Source: an uncultured Muribaculaceae bacterium (GTDB lineage: Bacteria > Bacteroidota > Bacteroidia > Bacteroidales > Muribaculaceae). Taken from it: a DNA stretch of 40,691 nucleotides. The translations under genes were made by a program, and so were the position numbers. Below, piece by piece: positions 1 through 8,641 of this stretch (its first letter is position 1; every line of letters starts with the position of its first letter). Location of the stretch: NCBI GenBank assembly GCA_910577465.1, contig CAJTMM010000023.1:3439-44129 (forward strand), in the 5' to 3' direction. The notes under the pieces are model-generated. The model searched no databases and was not told the DNA's origin. It saw nothing but the letters and a program-made list of their open reading frames with translations.

Positions 1-1
1 C

Positions 2-1207
2 CAGCCCCAACGCCAGCAGCCCCGTAACGAAGAGGATGCCCAGCAGCAACTCGGTCTGGGTTCGGGTGTGATAATATCGAAAGACGGATACATAGTGACA
101 AACAATCACGTGATAGACGGAGCGGAACGCCTGGAGGTGACACTTAACGACAACCGTACGTTTAACGCCACCGTGATAGGAGCCGACCCGACGACCGACC
201 TCGCCTTGATAAAAATAGACGAGAATGACCTTCCCGTGATACCGATGGGTGACAGCGACGCACTGAAGGTGGGCGAATGGGTGCTTGCCGTGGGCAATCC
301 GTTCGGTCTGACATCGACGGTGACCACCGGTATAGTCAGCGCCAAGGCACGCAGCATATCATCTGCCACTAATGGCCGCAGGATGGGTATAGAATCGTAC
401 ATCCAGACAGATGCAGCCGTGAACCCCGGTAATTCGGGCGGCGCACTGGTGAACCTTAACGGCGAGCTGGTGGGTATAAATACAGCCATCTACTCACAGA
501 CGGGCAACTATGCCGGTTATTCATTCGCGATACCCACATCGATAGTCACCAAGATAGCCACTGACCTCAAGCAGTACGGAACGGTGCAGAGAGCCATATT
601 GGGAATCTCGTTCTATGAACTCGATGCCAAGTTGGCTAAAGAGAAGGGTATAACGAAGGTGAACGACGGCCTGTATGTAGGTGCGGTGTCGGACCGCAGC
701 GCGGCAATGGAAGCCGGAATAAAGGAGGGTGACGTGATAACGGCAATCAATGATGTGCCTACGCATAACTCCTCGCAACTGATGGAGCAGATAAACCGCT
801 TCCGCCCCGGCGATAAGATAACGGTGACATACGTGCGCGACAACAAGGTGTACAAGACCCCCGTGACACTGTACAACAATCAGGGCAGCACCAAGATAAC
901 CCAGGCATCGTCGGTGACCGACCTCGGATGCGCATTCAAGAAACTGAGCGATGAGACAAAGCGTCAGCTCAATATCTCGAGCGGCCTGCAGGTAACAGGT
1001 CTCAAGGATGGAAAATTCAAGGATGCCGGCATAAAGGACGGATTCATAATCCTGGACATAAACAATGCCCGCGTGACATCGCAGGAGGATGTGGAGAAGA
1101 TATATAACTCGATAGTGAAATCGGATGATTATGACCATGTGATGTTCATAACCGGTATATATCCCACAGGTAAGAAGGTGTACTATGCGGTAGACCTCTC
1201 GGACTGA
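2..1207 (+). CDS. htrA: HtrA/DegP-family periplasmic serine protease, 5' end cut by window
   Basis: This is the last 401 residues of a trypsin-fold protease with two PDZ domains that degrades or refolds misfolded envelope proteins. The frame is open from base 2, so the GTG at 68 is an internal Val of the LGSGVI motif and the true start lies upstream of the window. The catalytic triad is visible: His in TNNHV (about residue 36 of the fragment), Asp in TTDLAL (about 66) and Ser in GNSGG (about 145). A first PDZ domain follows (around AGIKEGDVI) and then a second, more diverged one (around AGIKDGFII), the usual DegP/DegQ layout. The signal peptide is not in the window. The gene ends 28 bases before a strong terminator, so it is transcribed separately from panC. 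Confidence 0.95.
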   Translation, partial: QPQRQQPRNEEDAQQQLGLGSGVIISKDGYIVTNNHVIDGAERLEVTLNDNRTFNATVIGADPTTDLALIKIDENDLPVIPMGDSDALKVGEWVLAVGNPFGLTSTVTTGIVSAKARSISSATNGRRMGIESYIQTDAAVNPGNSGGALVNLNGELVGINTAIYSQTGNYAGYSFAIPTSIVTKIATDLKQYGTVQRAILGISFYELDAKLAKEKGITKVNDGLYVGAVSDRSAAMEAGIKEGDVITAINDVPTHNSSQLMEQINRFRPGDKITVTYVRDNKVYKTPVTLYNNQGSTKITQASSVTDLGCAFKKLSDETKRQLNISSGLQVTGLKDGKFKDAGIKDGFIILDINNARVTSQEDVEKIYNSIVKSDDYDHVMFITGIYPTGKKVYYAVDLSD

Positions 1208-1235
1208 CATAACAAAGGGTAGTGATAACATTCAC

Positions 1236-1278
1236 GCAGCCTGACTTTGCCCCGAGCGAGTTAGGCTGCACTTTTTTT
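1236..1278 (+). terminator. Rho-independent terminator after htrA
   Basis: An 11-bp stem (1236-1246 pairing with 1259-1269, one G-T pair) is followed by seven T residues at 1272-1278. The T tract also supplies the TTTG of the next promoter, so the terminator and the panC promoter are interlocked. Confidence 0.9.
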
Positions 1279-1306
1279 GCCGATACGTAATAATTCATTA
1301 ATTTTG
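1276..1306 (+). promoter_or_regulatory. panC promoter (Bacteroidota type)
   Basis: TTTG at 1276-1279, a 19-base spacer, and TAATTTTG at 1299-1306 match the Bacteroidota consensus TTTG-N19-21-TAnnTTTG. The predicted transcript begins near 1313, inside or just before the hairpin at 1311-1329. Confidence 0.8.
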
Positions 1307-1310
1307 CACG

Positions 1311-1329
1311 GGAAACGCCCAGCGTTTCC
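1311..1329 (+). promoter_or_regulatory. Perfect inverted repeat at the predicted 5' end of the panC mRNA
   Basis: GGAAACGC and GCGTTTCC form a perfect 8-bp inverted repeat around a 3-base loop, right at the predicted transcription start. It could be an operator or an mRNA 5'-end stabilising hairpin. There is no T tract after it, so it is not a terminator. Confidence 0.5.
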
Positions 1330-1363
1330 ACATAGCTAAAAAGTAATTACATTTTTGCAAAAA

Positions 1364-2203
1364 ATGAAAGTGTTAAGAACAGTCCGGGAACTTACCGAGG
1401 CAATGAATGATGCGCGGAGCAAAGGACTAACCATAGGCTTGGTCCCCACGATGGGGGCTTTGCACCAAGGACATGTGTCGCTAATGAAACGTGCCCGCAT
1501 TGACAATGATGTGGTGGTGGCGAGCGTGTTTGTAAACCCCACGCAATTCAATAATCCCGAAGACCTGCGCACATATCCGCGTACAGAGGAAGCCGACTGC
1601 GAAAAGATGGAAGCCATAGGCGTGGACTATGCGTTCATCCCCTCGGTAGAGGAGGTATATCCGGAGCCTGACACGAGGGTGTTTGACCTCGGTCCGGTGG
1701 CAGAGGTGATGGAGGGAGCGATGCGTCCCGGTCATTTCAATGGAGTGGCGCAGGTGGTGAGCAAGCTGTTCAGAATGGTAAATCCGCACCGGGCGTATTT
1801 CGGAGAGAAAGATTTCCAACAGATAGCCGTGATACGCCGCATGGTGGAGCTCGAGGGTTTTGACCTTGAGATAGTGCCGTGTCCGATACTGCGTGAAGAG
1901 GACGGGCTGGCTATGTCGAGCCGCAATGTGCGTCTTACTCCCGAGCAGCGTGCCATAGCACCCGCCATACACCGTGCGCTATCGGAGAGTGTGGCGATTG
2001 CCGGAGAGAAGAGCGTAGAGGAGTTAAAGGATTTCGTGGTGAAAACCATTGACGCCAATCCACAGATGCGCACCGAGTACTACGAGATAGTAGACGGCAA
2101 AACGATGCAGCCTATACGGGACTGGAAAGAGAGCGAGTGTCCGGTGGGGTGTGTGACCGTGTACTGCGGCGATGTACGCCTGATAGACAATATAAAGTAC
2201 TGA
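1364..2203 (+). CDS. panC: Pantothenate synthetase (pantoate--beta-alanine ligase)
   Basis: PanC joins pantoate and beta-alanine using ATP, the last step of pantothenate (coenzyme A precursor) synthesis in the cytoplasm. The 279-residue length is normal for the family. Visible motifs are the nucleotide-binding PTMGALHQGH (HxGH) near the N-terminus, GEKDFQQ in the middle, and MSSRN, the KMSKS-like loop. ATG at 1364 is preferred to the in-frame TTG at 1355 because homologues begin MKV/MKI directly before the conserved first strand. panD follows 83 bases later, so the two enzymes that make beta-alanine and consume it are adjacent and probably cotranscribed. Confidence 0.97.
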   Translation: MKVLRTVRELTEAMNDARSKGLTIGLVPTMGALHQGHVSLMKRARIDNDVVVASVFVNPTQFNNPEDLRTYPRTEEADCEKMEAIGVDYAFIPSVEEVYPEPDTRVFDLGPVAEVMEGAMRPGHFNGVAQVVSKLFRMVNPHRAYFGEKDFQQIAVIRRMVELEGFDLEIVPCPILREEDGLAMSSRNVRLTPEQRAIAPAIHRALSESVAIAGEKSVEELKDFVVKTIDANPQMRTEYYEIVDGKTMQPIRDWKESECPVGCVTVYCGDVRLIDNIKY

Positions 2204-2262
2204 GAGTATGCCAACGTAGATTCTTAGTCAAGACCATAAGCATACCCTAAAATCCAATAAAA

Positions 2263-2280
2263 CCAAAAAGCAAACATACT
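2263..2280 (+). repeat. Short repeat shared with the element at 17271-17432
   Basis: CCAAAAAGCAAACATACT at 2263-2280 nearly matches CCAAAAGTAAACATACT at 17414-17430. Both copies lie 4-6 bases upstream of a start codon (panD and the M48 peptidase). A diverged partner, AGTATG, sits at 2207-2212, so the panC-panD gap may be a shortened version of the same inverted-repeat element. Confidence 0.45.
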
Positions 2281-2286
2281 ATAGAT

Positions 2287-2640
2287 ATGATACAGGTTCA
2301 GATGCTCAAGTCCAAGATACACCGTGTGACGGTGACAGAAGCCAACTTGGACTATATAGGCAGTATAACCATAGATGAGGACTTGCTTGACGCAGCCGGA
2401 ATATTTCCGGGTGAACGTGTATATATAGTGGACAATAACAATGGCGAGCGATTTGACACCTACACTATAGCGGGACCGCGCGGCAGCGGTGTGATATGTC
2501 TGAACGGCGCGGCGGCACGTAAGGTGCACCGCGGCGATATAGTGATAATAATGAGCTATGCCACAATGACACCTGATGAAGCCCGCACATTCCGCCCTAC
2601 GGTGATATTTCCCGATACGGCAACAAATAAACTGGTATAG
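2287..2640 (+). CDS. panD: Aspartate 1-decarboxylase proenzyme
   Basis: PanD is a pyruvoyl enzyme that decarboxylates L-aspartate to beta-alanine for pantothenate synthesis. The 117-residue proenzyme contains the self-cleavage site in DYIGSIT: cleavage between Gly25 and Ser26 would turn the Ser into the pyruvoyl group. The conserved KSKIHRVTVTEANLDY block precedes it, and NGAAAR near residue 75 is the family substrate-pocket motif. Start at ATG 2287; the internal ATG six codons on (MLKSKIH) is a possible alternative because many homologues begin there. It sits between panC and ffh in one orientation. Confidence 0.96.
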   Translation: MIQVQMLKSKIHRVTVTEANLDYIGSITIDEDLLDAAGIFPGERVYIVDNNNGERFDTYTIAGPRGSGVICLNGAAARKVHRGDIVIIMSYATMTPDEARTFRPTVIFPDTATNKLV

Positions 2641-2699
2641 CGCAAGAGAGCTATACGCCCCCAATAGATTAATAACCGAATACAACTTACTTCACCAAT

Positions 2700-4031
2700 A
2701 TGTTTGAAAATCTTAGCGAAAGACTTGAACGAAGCCTGAAGCTCCTTAAAGGACAAGGCAAAATCACAGAAATAAACGTAGCCGAAACTTTGAAGGATGT
2801 ACGTCGCGCACTGCTCGATGCCGACGTGAATTATAAGGTTGCCAAGCAGTTTACGGATACCGTAAAGCAGAAAGCCTTGGGTCAGAACGTGCTCACAGCC
2901 GTGAAGCCCGGCGAGATGATGGTGAAGATAGTCCATGACGAACTCGCTTCGCTGATGGGCGGAGAGACGGCACAAATCAATCTGTCGGGCAATCCGTCGG
3001 TGATATTGATGTCGGGTCTTCAGGGTTCAGGTAAAACGACATTCTCGGGTAAGATAGCCAAGAAGCTGAAAAGCGAGAAGGCAAAACGTCCGTTGCTCGT
3101 AGCCTGCGACGTGTACCGTCCTGCCGCTATAGAGCAGCTCAAGGTGCTCGGCGAGCAGATAGATGTGCCTGTGTACACAGAAGAGGGTAACACGAATCCT
3201 GTGGAGATAGCAGAGAACGCAATCAAATATGCGCGCAACAATCACCTGGACCTCGTGATAGTGGATACCGCCGGCCGACTTGCCGTGGATGAGCAGATGA
3301 TGCAAGAAATCGCTGCCATAAAGAAGGCTATCAAACCGCAGGAAACATTGTTTGTGGTCGATTCCATGACCGGTCAGGATGCCGTGAACACTGCCAAGGA
3401 GTTCAATGACAGACTGGATTTCGACGGTGTGGTATTGACGAAGCTCGACGGTGACACCCGTGGCGGTGCCGCGCTGTCGATACGCACGGTGGTTACGAAA
3501 CCTATCAAATTTGTGGGTACGGGCGAGAAGATGGATGCCCTGGACTTGTTCCATCCGGCGCGTATGGCCGACCGTATATTGGGCATGGGTGACATAGTGT
3601 CGCTCGTGGAAAAGGCACAGAACGCGTACGATGAGGAGGAAGCCCGCAAACTCCAGCGCAAGATAGCGAAGAACCAGTTTGATTTCAATGACTACCTGAA
3701 TCAGATACAGCAGATCAAGAAGATGGGTAACCTGAAGGATCTTGCCGCCATGATACCGGGAGTGGGTAAGGCGATAAAGGATATAGACATTGATGACAAC
3801 GCGTTCAAGGGTATAGAGGCCATAATACATTCGATGACCAAGGCTGAACGTGCCAATCCCCAGATAATCAACGCGAGCCGCCGCCAACGTATAGCCCGTG
3901 GTTCGGGAACAACGATTGTGGAGGTGAACCGTATGCTCAAGCAATTCGAGCAGATGCGCAAGATGATGAAGATGGCCACCTCGATGAAGAATCCCATGAA
4001 GATGATGCGCGGAATGCGCCGTCCGCATTAA
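2700..4031 (+). CDS. ffh: Signal recognition particle protein Ffh (SRP54 GTPase)
   Basis: Ffh binds SRP RNA and signal sequences of nascent membrane proteins and docks with FtsY at the inner membrane. The 443-residue protein has the N-terminal four-helix bundle, then the G domain with P-loop GLQGSGKTT, DTAGR, TKLDG and GTGEK motifs, and a C-terminal methionine-rich M domain ending in repeated MKMM/MRGM patches that form the signal-peptide groove. Length and order are typical. It is preceded by 59 non-coding bases after panD and followed by folD in the same orientation. Confidence 0.98.
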   Translation: MFENLSERLERSLKLLKGQGKITEINVAETLKDVRRALLDADVNYKVAKQFTDTVKQKALGQNVLTAVKPGEMMVKIVHDELASLMGGETAQINLSGNPSVILMSGLQGSGKTTFSGKIAKKLKSEKAKRPLLVACDVYRPAAIEQLKVLGEQIDVPVYTEEGNTNPVEIAENAIKYARNNHLDLVIVDTAGRLAVDEQMMQEIAAIKKAIKPQETLFVVDSMTGQDAVNTAKEFNDRLDFDGVVLTKLDGDTRGGAALSIRTVVTKPIKFVGTGEKMDALDLFHPARMADRILGMGDIVSLVEKAQNAYDEEEARKLQRKIAKNQFDFNDYLNQIQQIKKMGNLKDLAAMIPGVGKAIKDIDIDDNAFKGIEAIIHSMTKAERANPQIINASRRQRIARGSGTTIVEVNRMLKQFEQMRKMMKMATSMKNPMKMMRGMRRPH

Positions 4032-4089
4032 GGATTGATGCGTGTGCCAGAGATATTAATTCAAAAAATACATCTATAAATATATACCT

Positions 4090-4971
4090 ATGCTCATAGA
4101 CGGAAAAAAAGTAGCCGATGACATTAAGGCTGAGATAGCACAGACTGTAGCCCAAATGGTTGCCGAGGGTAAGAAACGTCCTCATCTTGCCGCTATATTG
4201 GTGGGGCACGACGGTGGCAGTGAAACATACGTTGCCCACAAGGTGAAAGCTTGTGAGCAGTGCGGATTCACCTCGACGCTTATCCGCTATGAGGATGATG
4301 TGACCGAGGAGGAACTGCTTGAGGCTATAGCGCGATTGAATGCGGATGCGGATGTGGACGGGTTCATAGTGCAGTTGCCGCTGCCGCGCCACATATCGGA
4401 ACAACGTATCATAGAAGCGATAGACTACCGCAAGGATGTGGATGGTTTCCATCCTGTGAACGTGGGCAGAATGTCGATAGGATTGCCTACTTTCCTTTCG
4501 GCTACTCCTGCCGGTATCATGGAACTGCTTCAGCGGTATGACATACCCACACGTGGCGCACGGTGTGTGGTGCTTGGTCGCAGCAATATCGTGGGTAAAC
4601 CGGTTGCCACTCTCATGATGCAGAAAAACCAGCCCGGTGATGCCACCGTGACCGTTTGCCACAGCGCGACAGTGGGCATAAAGGAGATATGCCGCGAGGC
4701 TGATATAATAATAGCCGCACTCGGCAGCCCGGGATTTGTAACCGCTGACATGGTAAAGGATGGAGCGGTAATAGTGGACGTGGGTACGACTCGTGTGCCT
4801 GACGCTTCACGCAAAAGCGGATTCCGCTTGCGCGGTGATGTGGATTTCGAAAATGTGGAATCCAAGTGTTCGTGGATAACTCCGGTGCCGGGCGGTGTGG
4901 GACCCATGACCATAGTGTCGCTGATGAAGAATACCCTTCTTGCCGCACGCCACGATATATATCCGGCGTGA
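4090..4971 (+). CDS. folD: Bifunctional methylenetetrahydrofolate dehydrogenase / cyclohydrolase
   Basis: FolD interconverts 5,10-methylene-THF, methenyl-THF and 10-formyl-THF using NADP(H), supplying one-carbon units for purines and fMet-tRNA. Of normal length (293 residues), it shows the catalytic ETYVAHK block with the active-site Lys, the signature GFIVQLPLP near residue 95, the cofactor-binding GRSNIVGKP and the C-terminal PVPGGVGPMT signature. It lies 58 bases after ffh, and the CapA-like gene starts 35 bases after it, so the three may share a transcript. No promoter match is evident in the short gaps. Confidence 0.97.
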   Translation: MLIDGKKVADDIKAEIAQTVAQMVAEGKKRPHLAAILVGHDGGSETYVAHKVKACEQCGFTSTLIRYEDDVTEEELLEAIARLNADADVDGFIVQLPLPRHISEQRIIEAIDYRKDVDGFHPVNVGRMSIGLPTFLSATPAGIMELLQRYDIPTRGARCVVLGRSNIVGKPVATLMMQKNQPGDATVTVCHSATVGIKEICREADIIIAALGSPGFVTADMVKDGAVIVDVGTTRVPDASRKSGFRLRGDVDFENVESKCSWITPVPGGVGPMTIVSLMKNTLLAARHDIYPA

Positions 4972-5006
4972 TAACGGGCGCGTAGCCGGTCATAGACTGT
5001 AGTGGT

Positions 5007-6095
5007 ATGAGCATATTACAGATATTTCTTATCTCGCTGTCCTCGCTGCTTCTCGCACCGGACAGGGAGAGTGTGGATATAGTGTTTGCCGGAGATGCCA
5101 TGCAGCATCAGCGGCAGCTTGACGCCGCACGGCGCGCGGATGGCACGTATGATTACTCACCGTATTACAGGGAGATAAAGCCGTATATAGAGTCGGCTGA
5201 CTATGCCGTTGTGAATCTGGAGACTCCGCTCGGCGGCGCTCCGTATTCGGGCTATCCGATGTTCTGCGCACCAGATTCGTATCTTACGGCTCTGACCGAT
5301 GCCGGTTTTGACCTGATATTGACTGCCAACAACCATATGCTTGACCGGCGGGACCGGGGATTGCGCCGCACGGTTGCCACGCTGGAGAGTGCCGGTGTGC
5401 CATATGTGGGGGCGTACCGAAACAAGGCACATAGGGATTCGGTGATTCCGGTAATAAAGGATATAGGCGGTTTCAAGGTGGCGTTTCTGAACTATACTTA
5501 CGGGACCAACGGGATAGCGATACAGGGCGATGTGGTGGCTGACTATATCAACCGTCCGCTGATGAAGGAGGATGTGGAGAAGTCACGCGCCAAGGGTGCG
5601 GAGATAGTGGTGGTGTGCGTGCATTGGGGCGAGGAGTATAAGCTGCTGCCCAATGCCGCGCAGCGTTCGCTTGCCGATTATCTGACGGATCTCGGTGTGG
5701 ATTTGATAATAGGCGGACATCCGCATGTGATACAGCCTATGGAGATACGCCGTAGCGAGAAGCATGACAAGGATGTGTTCCTGTGTTATTCGTTGGGAAA
5801 TTTCGTGTCGGCGATGCGCACAACGGATACAAGGGGTGGTGCGCTTGCGCGGGTGACCTTAGCCCGTGATTCGATAGGGAGGGCTGTGGTGCGAGATGCG
5901 TCGTACCGAATGGTGTTTACAGTACCACCAGGTGGGGGCAACAGGGATTTTTATCTGATTCCGGCTGAAAAGGTGGCTCCCGCGCATATCAATCAAGCCC
6001 GCGAAGCATTTGTGCGCAATGCCATGAGGATATTCAATGCACATAATGCGGGGGTGCCGCTGGATACGTTGTCAATATCGGCGTACGACCGTTGA
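5007..6095 (+). CDS. CapA-family (PGA_cap) metallophosphatase-like exported protein
   Basis: The 362-residue protein belongs to the CapA/PGA_cap family, a calcineurin-like fold first known from poly-gamma-glutamate capsule synthesis and widespread in Bacteroidota with unclear substrates. Visible metal-site motifs in order are FAGDAM near residue 28, NLETP, TANNH, VCVHWGEEY and GGHPHVIQP. A short hydrophobic N-terminus (ILQIFLISLSSLLLA) suggests export or membrane anchoring. No pgsB/capB ligase genes flank it, so capsule synthesis should not be assumed. It follows folD closely and is convergent with the next gene, only 11 bases away. Confidence 0.85.
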   Translation: MSILQIFLISLSSLLLAPDRESVDIVFAGDAMQHQRQLDAARRADGTYDYSPYYREIKPYIESADYAVVNLETPLGGAPYSGYPMFCAPDSYLTALTDAGFDLILTANNHMLDRRDRGLRRTVATLESAGVPYVGAYRNKAHRDSVIPVIKDIGGFKVAFLNYTYGTNGIAIQGDVVADYINRPLMKEDVEKSRAKGAEIVVVCVHWGEEYKLLPNAAQRSLADYLTDLGVDLIIGGHPHVIQPMEIRRSEKHDKDVFLCYSLGNFVSAMRTTDTRGGALARVTLARDSIGRAVVRDASYRMVFTVPPGGGNRDFYLIPAEKVAPAHINQAREAFVRNAMRIFNAHNAGVPLDTLSISAYDR

Positions 6096-6106
6096 GATGT
6101 TGGAAT

Positions 6107-7129
6107 TTAAAGCCCTGACTGGCTGCGGTCGAATTCAGCGAGTACGCTGGCTTCATTCTCGGGGCGTTCGTAGTGGGATATGGCGCAGTACGGGCGAAGC
6201 AGCAGTTCCTTATTGCTGAAATCCAACAGGACATCTTGCTTGAATACGTTCAACGGGTTGATGGCGAAGTCTTCCTCGTCGTTGTCGTAATAATATGCCT
6301 TGACGCTGCGTTCGCGGTCGCCCATCAGAAGCCATGCGCGTTCATCGACCAATGCGGGGAATTTGCCACGTAAAGATACGATGGTGTCTTCGAGGAGATT
6401 GTGCTTGGTGATTTTGCGTTCGGACATGGGGAGCTTGATGTGGGCGCGCTGTATGCCGGTGTCGATGAAGAAGCGGTAGGGTCTGTGCTCGACCTCAAGG
6501 TCCATGTAATAGCGGTTGCCCAAGCTGATGAAGTCGATGAGTGAGAGGGGGGATTGGATGTCGCAGCATTTTTCGTAGCCCTCTGGCATGTCTAAATACA
6601 GGGCAATCACTCCACGTGCGTATTGATATTCCACTTTGAACCGCTGGAGGAAGTCTATGCCGATTACGGATATACCGGAGCTGGAGGGGATGAAGTCGAC
6701 ATTGCTGAGCATGTTGATGCTTTCGGCTATGGGACGGTAGTATATGGCGCCCAGAGAGTCTTTGGACACGGTGTAATTGTATAATGGTAATGAGACTCTG
6801 TAGCGGACGGTCTCAAATACCATATCGCCACGGCCATTGCGTCCGAGCGAGGGGTAGAATGTGGTGTCGATGCGGCATCCGATGGAATCGAGGTAGCGCA
6901 AATCTTTGTCGGTAATAGCGCTGATGTCGCTGCCGGTGTCAATCTTCAGCTTCAGACCCGGTGCTACTGTGGCGTAGAGGGGATTTCCGCTTATAGGCAT
7001 CTCGCCCAATTTGCCCATCTCGCGGTCGGCTGCGATGTCAGCCTGGGAGCTGAGTGAGCTGAGTGCTACAATAGTGATGGCTGCGAGTGTGACGAAGCAC
7101 GCTGTTATGAGGATGATTTTTTTCTTCAT
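6107..7129 (-). CDS. Retropepsin-like aspartic protease with two DTG motifs
   Basis: This 340-residue exported protein has an N-terminal membrane or signal segment (residues 4-26). DTGS appears at residues 64-67 (KIDTGSDIS) and a second DTG at 223-225 (FIDTGIQRA), with an IGIDFLQRF strand between them typical of aspartyl protease folds. Two DTG lobes in one chain imply a pepsin-like pseudo-dimer that would work as a monomer. The second lobe lacks the usual Ser/Thr after DTG (Ile instead), so activity is uncertain. Start ATG 7129 is chosen over 7171 because the promoter -7 box (7169-7176) overlaps the longer start, and the shorter one begins directly with MKKK before the hydrophobic segment. 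Confidence 0.75.
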   Translation of the reverse strand: MKKKIILITACFVTLAAITIVALSSLSSQADIAADREMGKLGEMPISGNPLYATVAPGLKLKIDTGSDISAITDKDLRYLDSIGCRIDTTFYPSLGRNGRGDMVFETVRYRVSLPLYNYTVSKDSLGAIYYRPIAESINMLSNVDFIPSSSGISVIGIDFLQRFKVEYQYARGVIALYLDMPEGYEKCCDIQSPLSLIDFISLGNRYYMDLEVEHRPYRFFIDTGIQRAHIKLPMSERKITKHNLLEDTIVSLRGKFPALVDERAWLLMGDRERSVKAYYYDNDEEDFAINPLNVFKQDVLLDFSNKELLLRPYCAISHYERPENEASVLAEFDRSQSGL

Positions 7130-7168
7130 ATAGATAAAAAAGTAGACGCATCCGTATTGAGATGCATA

Positions 7169-7200
7169 CAAAATTAATATGAAGAGGGGCTAAAATCAAA
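7169..7200 (-). promoter_or_regulatory. Promoter of the retropepsin-like gene
   Basis: Read on the minus strand, TTTG (7200-7197), 20 bases, then TAATTTTG (7176-7169). It is a perfect consensus match, and it decides the start codon of the downstream gene. Confidence 0.8.
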
Positions 7201-7213
7201 GCCGGCACACTGT

Positions 7214-7233
7214 ATTGTAATAGGTTTTACAAT
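7214..7233. promoter_or_regulatory. Palindrome upstream of the retropepsin promoter, possible operator
   Basis: ATTGTAA and TTACAAT (7-bp arms, 6-base spacer) lie 13 bases upstream of the -33 element, a common position for an activator or repressor dimer site. No T tract follows on either strand. Confidence 0.35.
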
Positions 7234-7304
7234 CGTGCAACACTGCATCCACACCTTCATTACAAACCAGCCACACGTATGCAACAATGCGGAGTGTAAT
7301 GATG

Positions 7305-7344
7305 AATCGTCAGGTGCGGATAGTGGAGTCCGAGCCTGACGATT
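7305..7344. other. Strong inverted repeat between two minus-strand genes
   Basis: AATCGTCAGG (7305-7314) and CCTGACGATT (7335-7344) are perfect 10-bp arms, with a further nested CGGA/TCCG pair inside. It lies 44 bases after the stop of the WG-repeat gene, where a terminator is expected, but has no T tract on either strand. The remaining bases of the 7130-7387 gap hold only the promoter and palindrome listed separately. Confidence 0.5.
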
Positions 7345-7387
7345 GCCGGTGGTGTGTGTTTGTCACAGTGCAGAGAGATGTTTCGTG

Positions 7388-8497
7388 TTATCGTGCGGTT
7401 ATGTTTCCGGATGAGTCGATGATGACGCCGCATCCGGAATCTTTGTAGATGCAATGATACAGGTCTTTGTCGATGGCACGGACGCTCCAGTATATCGGGT
7501 CGGTGACCAATTGTCCGTTTTTGCGGCACAGACCTTCGTAGCCGTCGGACATGCGGTAAAGGGAGAGTGTTGCCGGCTCGGGGATGAATGCTCCGGTGGA
7601 GTCACGTCGGGGGCTGTCGTAGTAAAGCGGTTCGATGTCCTGACACAGGAATTGTTGGCGGCGGTTGCCTTCGAAATCAATTACCATCTTCAGGTGGTTG
7701 GGGAGTGTGTATATGACGCCGAGGTCGGCTATGATGTCGAGGTCGCGGGTGGCGGTGGAGTCAACGAGTCGGGCATGGCAGTCGTAGGCATACCATAGTC
7801 CGGTCTGTGCATCGCCACGTCGCATGCGCCAATAATTGTGCGGAGCGGGGGTGATTTGGTCGTATTGCGGAGGTACGACCCAGTCGCCTTGGCGGTTGAT
7901 GAGTCCCAGTAGTCCGCAGGTGTCGTTCATGATGCAATAGTCGCCGTGGAAGATGTAGGATAGGCGCGGGTCGCGTGTGAATCGCTTGTCGTTTGCCGGG
8001 GAGCCTGAGGTGTTGATGAAATAGATGCTGTCGGCGAGAGCCACTGCGGCGATACCTTGTGAGAATAACCATGCGGCATCGTATTTCGGGGGGATGGATA
8101 TGTGTCCGGTATGGCGGTTGATGTATCCGCGCTTGTCGTTGCGGGCGAATACTGCCAAGCTGTCGTCGGAAGCGGTGACCCAGTCGACGTTGTCAAGTAT
8201 GCGCTTGCCGGTGATGCGGTTGGTGAGCCAACCGGGATGGTCGCCGTATTCCTCCTTGGTGAAGCAGATGTATTGGCTGAGCGGCTGGCTTGTGACCCAT
8301 TGTGACTGACTGCGTATGTGCGAGAAATAGGCATGGCACAGCACAGCGGTGATGATGAGGATACAGATGGTGATGATTGCCCATAGGATGCGCCAAAACG
8401 GAGTTTTGTTTTTCCACGAGAATATGGATTTGAAAAAACTGCCGATGTGATGGAATGGAATGGTAATCCAGGTCTTGAAATCAATGTCTTGGTTCAT
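7388..8497 (-). CDS. WG-repeat-containing membrane protein
   Basis: This 369-residue protein is of the WG (KWG) beta-repeat type. One membrane helix lies near residues 37-60 (WRILWAIITICILII), followed by a large, presumably periplasmic domain. Repeat-like units carry G-hydrophobic-I/F plus P-P-x-Y-D signatures: RGYINRHTG then IPPKYD, LGLINRQGDWVVPPQYD, and EGLCRKNGQ then TDPIYW. WG repeats are thought to bind proteins or ligands; the partner is unknown. ATG 8497 is chosen over 8563 because it removes 22 residues lying in the likely promoter region. No consensus promoter was recognised upstream. Confidence 0.7.
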   Translation of the reverse strand: MNQDIDFKTWITIPFHHIGSFFKSIFSWKNKTPFWRILWAIITICILIITAVLCHAYFSHIRSQSQWVTSQPLSQYICFTKEEYGDHPGWLTNRITGKRILDNVDWVTASDDSLAVFARNDKRGYINRHTGHISIPPKYDAAWLFSQGIAAVALADSIYFINTSGSPANDKRFTRDPRLSYIFHGDYCIMNDTCGLLGLINRQGDWVVPPQYDQITPAPHNYWRMRRGDAQTGLWYAYDCHARLVDSTATRDLDIIADLGVIYTLPNHLKMVIDFEGNRRQQFLCQDIEPLYYDSPRRDSTGAFIPEPATLSLYRMSDGYEGLCRKNGQLVTDPIYWSVRAIDKDLYHCIYKDSGCGVIIDSSGNITAR

Positions 8498-8641
8498 GAT
8501 GAGTTGGTTTTTTACGAATCTTGATTGTAAAGAGCATAAGAGGGAGCATATTCTAACATCCAATCGAACGGCGTAGGTGAAATATTACGTACTGAGATAG
8601 AAATGAGTGGGTTGGTATAGTGAAATTTTGTAATTTTTTTT

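Noticed and set aside
521..1231. Long minus-strand open frame antisense to htrA (236 codons)
   Set aside because: It is a composition shadow of a conserved protease gene and contains no recognisable motif.
3027..4028. 333-codon minus-strand frame antisense to ffh
   Set aside because: Rich in His, Leu and Tyr as expected from reverse-complemented codons of a conserved gene; no domain seen.
5007..6095. Poly-gamma-glutamate capsule synthesis gene
   Set aside because: CapA-like fold is present but no capB/capC-type genes lie nearby, so the capsule role is not supported.
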